A stretch of DNA of 56,294 bases from Bacillus sp. J33 (GTDB lineage: Bacteria; Bacillota; Bacilli; Bacillales; Cytobacillaceae): positions 1-56,294 of the forward strand of contig NZ_JAEL01000029.1 in assembly GCF_000518885.1 (NCBI RefSeq), given 5' to 3'. The translations under genes were made by a program, and so were the position numbers. Shown here one piece after another: positions 1 to 7,228 of this stretch; the stretch's first letter is position 1, and every line of letters starts with the position of its first letter. The notes beneath the pieces were generated by a model. That model ran no database searches. It saw only the letters and a program-made list of their open reading frames with translations, and had not been told where the DNA came from.

Positions 1-110
1 GTGTCAGCGGGAGACCCCGCAGGTGCGAATGCACCGAGGAGCGTCGGACCGCCCGCGGAAAGCGAGTGCCTCGTGCTGAAATCAACAGGCAAATTTAACA
101 GAGCCTTATA
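1..110. repeat. Dispersed Bacillus intergenic repeat, copy 1 (cut by window edge)
   Basis: GC-rich segment with the pattern GCGGGAGACCCCGCAGG, then gcaccgagga, gaccgcccgcggaaagcg, and ending in aatcaacaggc. The same word order recurs at about 27,258-27,450 and, more diverged, near 42,065-42,245, 45,940-46,090 and 20,990-21,115. It contains short inverted repeats and no open frame. From memory it matches a family of long imperfect palindromes scattered through Bacillus genomes. Confidence 0.7.
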
Positions 111-564
111 TTTAAAAATGCACTTATTCAAAAATTGGAATTCTTGAGTTAAAGAGTTTCGAAGTCAATATACACTCGTCATCTCTAGGTAATATATCGA
201 CAGTCTTGCTGTTTATTCCAGACTGCCAGCCTAAGAAATAGCTGCTTACTTTTAATACGAAATAAGGTAATTATAGTTGAGGACTAATAATCAGAAACGG
301 GCGCTTTTCCGTAGCAGGAAAACGCCATTATTTATAAATGGGGCCAGATTGTTTATACGACAAAATAAGTAATTGCTTATCTTGATGGTTAAGGTGTCAG
401 GCACTACATAAGGACATTTGTCCTTCTGTGATGTCTGACACATTTTTTTGTATAAAGTCTAATAATTAACGAAAAATAAGGATATAAGATTCAATATAAA
501 CATGGATCATCCGTCTATCCTCTATCAAACAATTGAACAAGGCAGGCAGAAATGAGGGGAGTTT
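111..564. other. Gene-free AT-rich stretch with hairpins
   Basis: No supported gene. It holds an imperfect hairpin at about 302-333 (gcgcttttcc against ggaaaacgcc) and the REP-like cruciform at 394-449 listed separately. The last bases carry the ribosome binding site GAGGGGAG (553-561) of the following gene. Confidence 0.6.
394..449. repeat. REP-like palindrome with nested hairpin and T-run
   Basis: Outer arms GTGTCAG (394-400) and CTGACAC (435-441) enclose a second perfect hairpin, AAGGACA against TGTCCTT, followed by seven T. The outer arms resemble the GGTGTCAGGCACC palindromes common in Bacillaceae intergenic DNA. It could also act as a terminator, but no gene ends just upstream on the plus strand. 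Confidence 0.55.
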
Positions 565-1191
565 TTGGAAATCGTTGAACGTTTGTTTGCTCAATATGGA
601 TATTTAGTGTTGCTGATCGGTCTGCCCATGGATTTAATTGCTCTTCCGATACCTCCTGGAAACTCGACACTTGCATACACCGGATATTTATCCTACAAAA
701 ATGTTCTCGATCTTCTGCCAGCTCTAGCTGCGGCGTATTCTGGATCGGTGCTGGGTATAACGGCTACGTATTGGATCGGAAACAAGTTGGGGATGCCACT
801 ACTCGAAAAATACGGTAAATGGCTGTTTTTAAAGCCAAAATATTTGAAGAAAACAAAAATAGCTTATGAGAAATACGGGAACAAAATGCTTCTTTTTGGT
901 TTCTTCTTGCCCGGTGTCAGACAGTTTAACAGCTACTTTGCGGGCATCATTCATGTTCCATATCGGACATTTGCATTATATGCCTATACAGGGTCAGCCT
1001 TATGGGTATCCATATTTATCGGGATCGGTTATGTATTCGGTAATCAATGGCAGCTTGTTTTTACTTGGATAGAACATTTTTTGAAGTTCATTTTAATCAT
1101 CTTGTGTTGTATGATCGCTATTTTTCTCCTTTTGAAATGGCGCAGTCGGTTAAGAAAACGGCCAGGCATTCACGAAGGGGAATTGGAGTAA
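565..1191 (+). CDS. DedA-family (VTT/SNARE-associated) membrane protein
   Basis: A 208-residue polytopic membrane protein of the DedA family, whose members are lipid-carrier or phospholipid transporters in the cytoplasmic membrane. Visible family marks are the re-entrant region around residues 27-42 (PIPPGN) and the basic motif FFLPGVRQF with P116 and R119, followed by strongly hydrophobic segments to about residue 190 and a basic tail. The TTG start is chosen because GAGGGGAG lies a few bases upstream and no ATG fits. Oddity: the acidic residue often found just after the PxP motif appears to be Asn33 here. The gene stands alone; the substrate cannot be told from sequence. Confidence 0.85.
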   Translation: MEIVERLFAQYGYLVLLIGLPMDLIALPIPPGNSTLAYTGYLSYKNVLDLLPALAAAYSGSVLGITATYWIGNKLGMPLLEKYGKWLFLKPKYLKKTKIAYEKYGNKMLLFGFFLPGVRQFNSYFAGIIHVPYRTFALYAYTGSALWVSIFIGIGYVFGNQWQLVFTWIEHFLKFILIILCCMIAIFLLLKWRSRLRKRPGIHEGELE

Positions 1192-1500
1192 ACGAATCCC
1201 CGCCATACTTAACCTTTTTCGGCCCATCGAAGCTGCTTTTTTGCTCATTCGCCCGAGTTCTTAAAATGCCATGAACGTTGATAAACCAACGATGTATAAT
1301 TCATTCAGAAATAATAATAAATGAAAAGTAACCAAAACCAGTATAATAAAGGGTCTGGCTATTTGGCGCACTTCCTAAAATTGAGGTTTGTATATCGTAT
1401 ACACGAATCGAATCAAATATTAAACAATTTTAATTCAAATAGTATGCAGCTTCTTATTTGAATCAAAATAAAGCCGTTTTCCCAGAAACTTTGGAAAACG

Positions 1501-1634
1501 GCCGGAAAGCTAAGCGGAAGGGAACTAATTGGAATGAATAGTGCCCATCACAGCCGGAAAGCAAAGCCGACGGGAACTAATCAAAGTGAATAATGCCCGT
1601 CACATCGAGAAAGCGAAGCGGAAGGGAACTAATC
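1501..1634. repeat. 52-bp tandem repeat, about 2.6 copies
   Basis: Units begin at about 1501, 1553 and 1605. Each carries the core ggaaagc-aagc-gaagggaactaat followed by a gtgaata-tgcccgtca segment. The aaagc words end at 1510, 1562 and 1614, an exact 52-base step twice. Confidence 0.8.
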
Positions 1635-1681
1635 ACAAAAAATTGTACTCTCCACAGATGAAAAATGTGTTGTTTTATCAT

Positions 1682-1710
1682 AGACACCTTCCTGCCTGGA
1701 AGAGGTGTCT
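1682..1710 (-). terminator. Possible terminator hairpin of the mnt operon
   Basis: Stem AGACACCT/AGGTGTCT with an inner TCC/GGA pairing lies 16 bases past the mntA stop on the minus strand. There is no real T-run after it, so intrinsic termination is uncertain. Confidence 0.35.
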
Positions 1711-1725
1711 ACAGCAGAATTAATC

Positions 1726-2670
1726 CTATTTAGACAAGCCCTCTTTAATCGTTTTAATATTCCATTTCATCATGGAGATATAGGTATCGCCATCTTCACC
1801 AGCTTTTGCCAGGGAGTCGGTAAACACCTTTCCCATTATTGGAACCTTGGTTTCTGAGGATACTGCTTCCATACTCCTCGGGTCAATGCTCGTTTCCAGG
1901 AATAAGCCGGTAATTCCTTTTTCATTGATAATATCTACTATTCTTGTAATTTGTTCAGGTGTTCCCTGATTTTCCTGATTAATCTCCCAAATATATTCTG
2001 CCTGGAATCCGTAGGCTTCACTGAAATATTTAAATGCGCCTTCACTTGTTACAAGCACTCGTTTTTCTTCTGGAATCTCATTAAACTCTGCCAATGCTTT
2101 GTCATGTAATTCTTGCAGCTTGGCGATATATTCTTTTGCATTTTTTTCGTAAATTTCTTTATTGGCAGGATCGACTTTTATTAGGCCATCCCTGGCATTT
2201 TCTGCGTATTTGATTCCATTTCGAATATCTAGCCACGCATGCGGATCTTCCTCGCCTTCATTTCCTTCGGTTGTTAAATGCATGGCTTTAACCCCTTTGC
2301 TCATAAGGAATACAGGCGCATCTTTCCCATCTTTTCCGGCAGTTTCCATGAGGTTATCGAACCATGAATTTCCGGCCTCCAGGTTCAGGCCGTTATAAAA
2401 CACTGCATCTGCATCTGTCGTTTTTTGTACATCTGCAGGAAGCGGGTCATATTCATGGGGATTTGAGCCGATTGGAGCCAAACTATGAATCTCAACTAAT
2501 TCGCCGCCAACATTCTTTACGATGTCATACACAATGGAGTAGGTTGTCACCACTTGCACTTTTTCCTTTTCAGTTGATGAATTGCCGCTGCTCTTTTCGC
2601 TGCTGCAGGCTGCCAATAACAAAATGGACAGCATGGAAGCTGCTATAACAAGAAACCTATTTTTAAACAT
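1726..2670 (-). CDS. mntA: Manganese ABC transporter substrate-binding lipoprotein
   Basis: A 314-residue cluster A-I (TroA/PsaA/ZnuA) metal-binding protein, anchored outside the membrane by a lipid on Cys22 of the lipobox LLAAC. The expected four metal ligands are visible: H72 (PHEYDP), H144 (DPHAW), E210 (TSEGAF) and D285 (VFTDSL). The Glu210 ligand and the lack of a His-rich loop favour Mn over Zn. It is the last gene of a minus-strand ATPase-permease-binding protein operon, 27 bases after the permease, and the MntR box ahead of the operon supports Mn(II) uptake. Length is normal for the family. Confidence 0.9.
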   Translation of the reverse strand: MFKNRFLVIAASMLSILLLAACSSEKSSGNSSTEKEKVQVVTTYSIVYDIVKNVGGELVEIHSLAPIGSNPHEYDPLPADVQKTTDADAVFYNGLNLEAGNSWFDNLMETAGKDGKDAPVFLMSKGVKAMHLTTEGNEGEEDPHAWLDIRNGIKYAENARDGLIKVDPANKEIYEKNAKEYIAKLQELHDKALAEFNEIPEEKRVLVTSEGAFKYFSEAYGFQAEYIWEINQENQGTPEQITRIVDIINEKGITGLFLETSIDPRSMEAVSSETKVPIMGKVFTDSLAKAGEDGDTYISMMKWNIKTIKEGLSK

Positions 2671-2697
2671 TATATGAAACCTCCCAGTACTCTTTTT

Positions 2698-3555
2698 TTA
2701 AACCAAAGAAGCTCTTTTCTTTTTTACTTTTAATATCTTCCATATCAATCCATGTTTTGGCGAGAATAAGAAAACGAGAACAAAGATAGCGGTTGCGGCC
2801 ATGACAATCGTTGCTCCAGAAGCTAAATTGTACGTGAAGCTAAAGTAAAGCCCGACGACGGACGAAACCACCCCGATGCCTGCTGCAAGAAAAATCATCA
2901 CCCAAAGCCTTTCTGTCAGCAGGCAGGCTGCCGCTGCAGGTGTAATTAACATGGCAACCACCAGGATAATGCCAACTGTCTGCAGGGAGGCGACAGTTAC
3001 CATCGTCAAAAGTGTCATAAGAAAATAGTGAATGACGCGAACGGGCAAGCCATAAGCAGCACCCATTGTTTCATCAAATGAAGTGACCAATAATTCCTTG
3101 TAAAAAAGATAAACCGCCCCTAGCACAATAATGCCGATTCCAAGTGTGATCCACATATCGGAGGATCTAACCGCAAGAACATTTCCAAATAAAATATGGT
3201 ATAAATCTGTACTGCTTTTTAGCATGGTAATGATAATAATTCCTGAGGCAAAAGCTGCTGTAAACATAATTCCGATGGATGTATCGTGTTTTATTCGGCT
3301 ATTTTGGCTGACAAACCCAATCGCAATGGCTGTTATAACTCCGCTGAACACAGCTCCGAAAAAGAAGTTGATGCCAAGCATATATGAAATGGCAACACCA
3401 GGCAGCACTGCATGAGAGATTGCATCTCCCATCAAAGCCATCCCTCTGAGGATGATGAAGCAGCCGATCACACCGCAGATAATTCCTACCATCGTTGAGG
3501 TTAGTAAGGCTTTTTGCAAAAATCCATACTGGAAAACAGCGTCAATAAAGGTCAT
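2698..3555 (-). CDS. mntC: Manganese ABC transporter permease
   Basis: A 285-residue integral membrane protein of the ABC-3 (ZnuB/TroC/MntC) family with about eight hydrophobic segments. The family region GMALMGDAISHAVLPGVAISY lies near residues 38-58. It forms the membrane channel for the adjacent ATPase and binding lipoprotein. Its ATG shares a base with the stop codon of the ATPase gene, so the two are translationally coupled. B. subtilis has two permease genes (mntC and mntD); here there is one, as in Staphylococcus-type systems, so the symbol is by analogy. Confidence 0.88.
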   Translation of the reverse strand: MTFIDAVFQYGFLQKALLTSTMVGIICGVIGCFIILRGMALMGDAISHAVLPGVAISYMLGINFFFGAVFSGVITAIAIGFVSQNSRIKHDTSIGIMFTAAFASGIIIITMLKSSTDLYHILFGNVLAVRSSDMWITLGIGIIVLGAVYLFYKELLVTSFDETMGAAYGLPVRVIHYFLMTLLTMVTVASLQTVGIILVVAMLITPAAAACLLTERLWVMIFLAAGIGVVSSVVGLYFSFTYNLASGATIVMAATAIFVLVFLFSPKHGLIWKILKVKKKRASLV

Positions 3556-4301
3556 TACACCGACACTCCCATCTCATTGATAAAAGCAAATTGACCTTTA
3601 TAAGCTTTTTCAATTACATCAGGCTTAAATACTTCATCAACCGTTCCAAAACGGATTAATTCTTTATTCAGCAATATAAGCTGATGGAAATAATCATTCG
3701 CTTTGCTGAGGTCATGATGTACAACAATTACAGTTTTACCTTGCCGGCAAAGTTCCTTAAGGATCTTTACAATCGTTTCTTCACTGGATACATCCACACC
3801 AACAAACGGCTCATCCAGAAAAAACAGATCCGCTTTCTGGGCAAGAGCTCTTGCCAAAAAGACACGCTGCTGCTGACCCCCGGATAGTTCCCCGATTTGC
3901 CTTTTGCTGAAATCCTGCATCCCCACACGGTGAAGACATTCAAGCGCCCATTCCTTTTCTTTTTTCTTTGGGCGATGAAACAGCTTTAAATGAGGATAGG
4001 TACCAATCAGGACAGCATCCAGAACCGTAATGGGAAAATCCCAATCAATATCATTGCGCTGAGGAACATAGGCAATTCTTTTGCGGACTTCCTTAATTGG
4101 CTTCCCTAACACCTTCACCTCACCTTTATCCTTGGGGATTAAATTAATAATTGCTTTCAGGAAAGTGGATTTCCCGGCGCCATTTGGACCGATAATGCCA
4201 ACCAGGTTGCCATTGCTGACGGATAAACTTACGCCTTTTACTGCCTCATTTCCATAGTAGGAAACATGTAAATCGTAGATGGAGATAGCGGGATCCTTCA
4301 T
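3555..4301 (-). CDS. mntB: Manganese ABC transporter ATP-binding protein
   Basis: A 248-residue ABC ATPase. Walker A is GPNGAGKST (38-46), the Q-loop is YVPQR near 78-82, the signature is LSGGQQQR (138-145), Walker B is LFFLDEP (158-164), and the H-loop is in VVHHDLS near 195. It is the first gene of the minus-strand metal-uptake operon, with the MntR-boxed promoter about 105 bases upstream. A ribosome binding site (GGAGAG) precedes the ATG. Confidence 0.9.
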   Translation of the reverse strand: MKDPAISIYDLHVSYYGNEAVKGVSLSVSNGNLVGIIGPNGAGKSTFLKAIINLIPKDKGEVKVLGKPIKEVRKRIAYVPQRNDIDWDFPITVLDAVLIGTYPHLKLFHRPKKKEKEWALECLHRVGMQDFSKRQIGELSGGQQQRVFLARALAQKADLFFLDEPFVGVDVSSEETIVKILKELCRQGKTVIVVHHDLSKANDYFHQLILLNKELIRFGTVDEVFKPDVIEKAYKGQFAFINEMGVSV

Positions 4302-4390
4302 TGTGATCTCTCCTTTTTGTCATCAACATTCAAGTTGTGTACATTCAATTAAGCGTCCTTTGGACAAGAATGATGGATAAATTAAAAAGT

Positions 4391-4406
4391 TTTGCCTTAA
4401 TGCAAA
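4391..4406. promoter_or_regulatory. MntR operator
   Basis: TTTGCCTTAATGCAAA is a near-perfect palindrome that matches the Bacillus MntR box (TTTGCCTTAAGG-type core). It abuts the -10 element of the mnt promoter, so Mn-loaded MntR would block transcription of the transporter. Confidence 0.85.
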
Positions 4407-4433
4407 TTATATGCGATTGATAAACAATGTCAA
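4406..4433 (-). promoter_or_regulatory. Sigma-A promoter of the mnt operon
   Basis: On the minus strand TTGACA (4433-4428) and TATAAT (4411-4406) are separated by 16 bases. Both hexamers are exact consensus. The MntR palindrome starts at the last base of the -10. Confidence 0.85.
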
Positions 4434-5025
4434 CACAAAAATATTACTTTTTATAATTAACTGAATTTTTAAATGGGTCTAAATCATGGAGGGACGTAGA
4501 CGGGGCTTCGTTTAGTAATGAAGCTCGAAGGCAGGGAATAAATTTAAAAGAACCATTTTCTCAGATTAATGGTAAAATTAGGGGGAGCAGGCAATTTAGC
4601 GGACAAATTAAAATGAAATATATTTAATCCTAGAAATAAAGATAATCCAGCCAATAACTGATATTACGCTTTCTGATCTTGTAATTTAGCAGCTTTCATT
4701 TTATGTTCTTATTTTGTTTAATGGCCGATTTAACGTGCTTGATTAGAACATTTATCTGCCGAATTCGTTAGTTATCGGCCAAATTGGAACATTTATCGGC
4801 CAATATAGGCAGTTTATCGGCCAAACTAAAGCATTTAACGGCCAAACCAGAGCATCTATCAGCCAAACAGTTAAATGGCCGGTTTTTAGCTGATCAGTAA
4901 TCAAAAATTACATTTACAGCCCAAGCTCCATTTTTACAATCAATTTTAAGTAAATTTGTAAATATATGAAACTTTTTACCCTTTTTGTTCGTTTAATTAA
5001 TAGCAGACGGGTTAGGTGTTTATAG
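4434..5025. other. Gene-free AT-rich stretch upstream of plsY
   Basis: No supported gene. The main content is the 21-bp phased array at 4731-4870, described separately. The plsY promoter is presumably in the AT-rich 4,900-5,010 segment but no clear pair of hexamers stands out. Confidence 0.55.
4731..4870. repeat. 21-bp phased TTATCGGCC repeat array
   Basis: Seven degenerate units with core TTWWCGGCCAAA. The TATC/TAAC words fall at 4731, 4753, 4773, 4794, 4815, 4836 and 4857, giving steps of 22, 20, 21, 21, 21 and 21 bases, about two helical turns each. A related array with TATCGGTCA units is at 36321-36432. Confidence 0.8.
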
Positions 5026-5598
5026 ATGAATGAAATGTTGATTGCCCTCTTGGTTATGATTGTTTCTTACGCAATGGGGAGCATAGCAGGAGCTTATTAT
5101 GTGGTGAAATACTTCTTGAAAGAAGATATTCGGTATATAGGAAGCGGGAATGTCGGGGCTACCAATGCTGGGAGAGCTTTAGGGAAGAAAGGGTTTTTGC
5201 TGGCTTTGGCAATCGATGCGTGCAAAGTGTGGCTAGCTTTATATTTTACTAGTCTTTTGACCAACGGAAGTGATGGTTTTCTAATCCTCAGTTCCTTGTT
5301 TTTGGTTTTAGGCCATCTCTTTCCGGTTCAGCTTCGTTTCCATGGGGGAAAAGGAGTGGTTGTTTACTTAGCTGCTGCTTTATTTTTGGAGCCTATTACG
5401 ATAGCCATTATGGGCATCACCATGGGAATGGGATATGCAGTTCTCAGGAAATATACGGTATCAGGCTTTATTTCAATGGCAACGATTCCATTGACAGCCT
5501 GGTTGACTGGGGATTCATTCATGATCCCAGCCGGTCTTTTGCTGCTGCTTTTAATTGTTCTTTTTTCTCATACTAAATTTTTCTCACATCATGCCTAA
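5026..5598 (+). CDS. PlsY-family acyl-phosphate:glycerol-3-phosphate acyltransferase
   Basis: A 190-residue membrane acyltransferase of the PlsY family, which moves an acyl chain from acyl phosphate to glycerol 3-phosphate. Motif 1 GSGNVGATN lies near residues 40-48 and motif 2 FHGGKGV near 105-111; about five hydrophobic segments are present. The ribosome binding site before ATG (GGGTTAGGTG) is weak. It leads a compact operon with the aminotransferase fusion and the LTA-synthase homologue, unlike the usual stand-alone housekeeping plsY, so it may be a second, specialised copy. Whether the organism has another plsY elsewhere is unknown. Confidence 0.85.
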   Translation: MNEMLIALLVMIVSYAMGSIAGAYYVVKYFLKEDIRYIGSGNVGATNAGRALGKKGFLLALAIDACKVWLALYFTSLLTNGSDGFLILSSLFLVLGHLFPVQLRFHGGKGVVVYLAAALFLEPITIAIMGITMGMGYAVLRKYTVSGFISMATIPLTAWLTGDSFMIPAGLLLLLLIVLFSHTKFFSHHA

Positions 5599-5614
5599 AC
5601 ATAGGAGGTTAACC

Positions 5615-7228
5615 GTGAAGAGCATTATCTATAAAATTGCAAGTGAACAGAATGAATTTGAACAAATCCACAAGCTGAACTATCAGACGTTCGTTGAAGA
5701 AATTCCTCAGCATAAAGAAAATTCAAATCAAGCATTAATCGATAAATTTCATGATGAAAATACATATGTCATTGCCAAGTCCGGGGAGGAAGTTGTAGGA
5801 ATGATTGCCATCCGGGCAAAACGGCCTTTCTCGCTTGACTTCAAGCTGGAAAATCTGGAAGAATATTTGCCAATTAAAGGCCAGCCGTGTGAAGTTCGAT
5901 TGCTATCAGTCAAAAAAGAATACCGGAGCACGCGTGTTTTTTATCAGTTATGTGAGAAGCTTGTAGCCTATTGCCTGGAAAAAAATTATACGATGGCGCT
6001 GATTTCCGGTACAGTCAGGCAGCTCAAATTGTATAAGCGAATGGGCTTTTTGCCTTTTGGCCCCCTTACAGGCGAGAAAGGAGCCGAGTTTCAGCCCATG
6101 TATTTGACAAAAGAGAATTTCGAACGTTCTGCAAAAGCCTTTCAAAGGTTAATGGCCAAGAAGTCAAGGCCTGCCAAATACCATTCCTTTTTGCCTGGCC
6201 CTGTACCAGTCCATGACAAAGTGAAACAGGCTTTTGCAGAAGACGCCATTTCCCATCGCAGCAGCGATTTTATAAATGGGTTGAAGCGTCTTCGCACCCG
6301 ATTATGTGAGATGACAGGAGCCGCATTCGCTGAAGTAATTGTGGGGACCGGAACCCTTTCCAATGATCTTGTGGCTGCACAGCTAAAATATCTGCCAGGA
6401 GATGGCCTCATCCTTGCAAATGGTGAATTTGGGTGCCGGCTGATCGATCATGCCAGCAGGTTTGAATTGTCTTTTCAGACAATCGAAAAAGAGTGGAATG
6501 AACCGATTTTTTTGCATGAGATCGAGAATAGGATCACAGATAATCCATCCATAAAATGGATTTGGACCGTCCACTGTGAAACATCTACAGGCTATGTATA
6601 TGACATAAATGGCATCCAGGCGCTATGTGCTAAACATGGAATCGAACTTTGTCTAGATGCATGCAGCTCTGCAGGTATCATCCCTTTGGAGCTTAGAAAC
6701 ATTTATTTTGCATCTGCGGTAAGCGGGAAGGGGCTTGGTTCCTATCCGGGACTGGCTATTGTGTTTCATCGTGAGAAAATAAAAAGCAATGCCGCAATAC
6801 CAAGATACTTGGATTTGAAGATGTATCAAGACCTTGAAAGCATTCCATACACACACTCGTCCAATCTGGTTTCCGCGCTCAATGAAAGTATGAAGCTAGT
6901 TGATTATGAAAAAATACAGCAGCTATCTAATAAAGCAAGAAAAAAGCTGAAGGAGAGCGGCTTTGATCTTCTTGGTGATGAATCCTATTCGCCTGGCATC
7001 ATAACCATCCGTATGCCAATGAATCTTTCAAGCAGGGACTTTGGAGATCTTTGCAAAAAGAAAGGCATCCTAATAAGCTATGAAAGCGGGTACCTGCTTG
7101 AGCGCAATTGGGTTCAGGTTGCGCTCATGGGTGCACAAAATGAAGAAGATGTAATGAGAGCTTTGCATGTAATGAACGGCATTTTAACAGCATATGAGGA
7201 AAAGCGTTATGGCTATGAAGTGGTTTAA
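5615..7228 (+). CDS. Fusion of an acyltransferase (GNAT/FeeM-like) domain and a class-V aminotransferase
   Basis: A 537-residue two-domain protein. Residues 1-185 look like the GNAT superfamily branch that includes N-acyl amino acid and autoinducer synthases (IHKLNYQTFVEEIPQHKE, then VRLLSVKKEYR and YKRMGFLPFG). Residues 190-530 are a fold-type I, class-V PLP aminotransferase resembling 2-aminoethylphosphonate:pyruvate transaminase, with LPGPVPV, the PLP-binding Asp in LDACSS (348) and the Schiff-base Lys in SGKGLGS (372). The GTG start is preferred because AGGAGG sits six bases ahead; a longer frame upstream lacks a site. It lies 16 bases after plsY and overlaps the next gene, so the three are coupled. 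The substrate is unknown. Confidence 0.8.
   Translation: MKSIIYKIASEQNEFEQIHKLNYQTFVEEIPQHKENSNQALIDKFHDENTYVIAKSGEEVVGMIAIRAKRPFSLDFKLENLEEYLPIKGQPCEVRLLSVKKEYRSTRVFYQLCEKLVAYCLEKNYTMALISGTVRQLKLYKRMGFLPFGPLTGEKGAEFQPMYLTKENFERSAKAFQRLMAKKSRPAKYHSFLPGPVPVHDKVKQAFAEDAISHRSSDFINGLKRLRTRLCEMTGAAFAEVIVGTGTLSNDLVAAQLKYLPGDGLILANGEFGCRLIDHASRFELSFQTIEKEWNEPIFLHEIENRITDNPSIKWIWTVHCETSTGYVYDINGIQALCAKHGIELCLDACSSAGIIPLELRNIYFASAVSGKGLGSYPGLAIVFHREKIKSNAAIPRYLDLKMYQDLESIPYTHSSNLVSALNESMKLVDYEKIQQLSNKARKKLKESGFDLLGDESYSPGIITIRMPMNLSSRDFGDLCKKKGILISYESGYLLERNWVQVALMGAQNEEDVMRALHVMNGILTAYEEKRYGYEVV

Larger units (their letters stand above)
1192..1725. other. Gene-free stretch with hairpins and a 52-bp tandem repeat
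   Basis: No convincing gene. A perfect 10-bp hairpin (GCCGTTTTCC / GGAAAACGGC) lies at 1473-1502 and runs directly into the tandem repeat at 1501-1634. A second hairpin at 1682-1710 (AGACACCT / AGGTGTCT) lies beyond the stop of the minus-strand mntA gene. A short open frame across the repeat is an effect of the 52-bp unit and has no ribosome binding site. Confidence 0.6.

Noticed and set aside
1541..1723. 60-residue open frame across the 52-bp repeat
   Set aside because: It has no ribosome binding site, a very basic low-complexity product, and its openness follows from the repeat unit.
4731..4870. CRISPR-like array
   Set aside because: Units are 20-22 bases in total with no room for spacers, the repeats are degenerate, and no cas genes are present.
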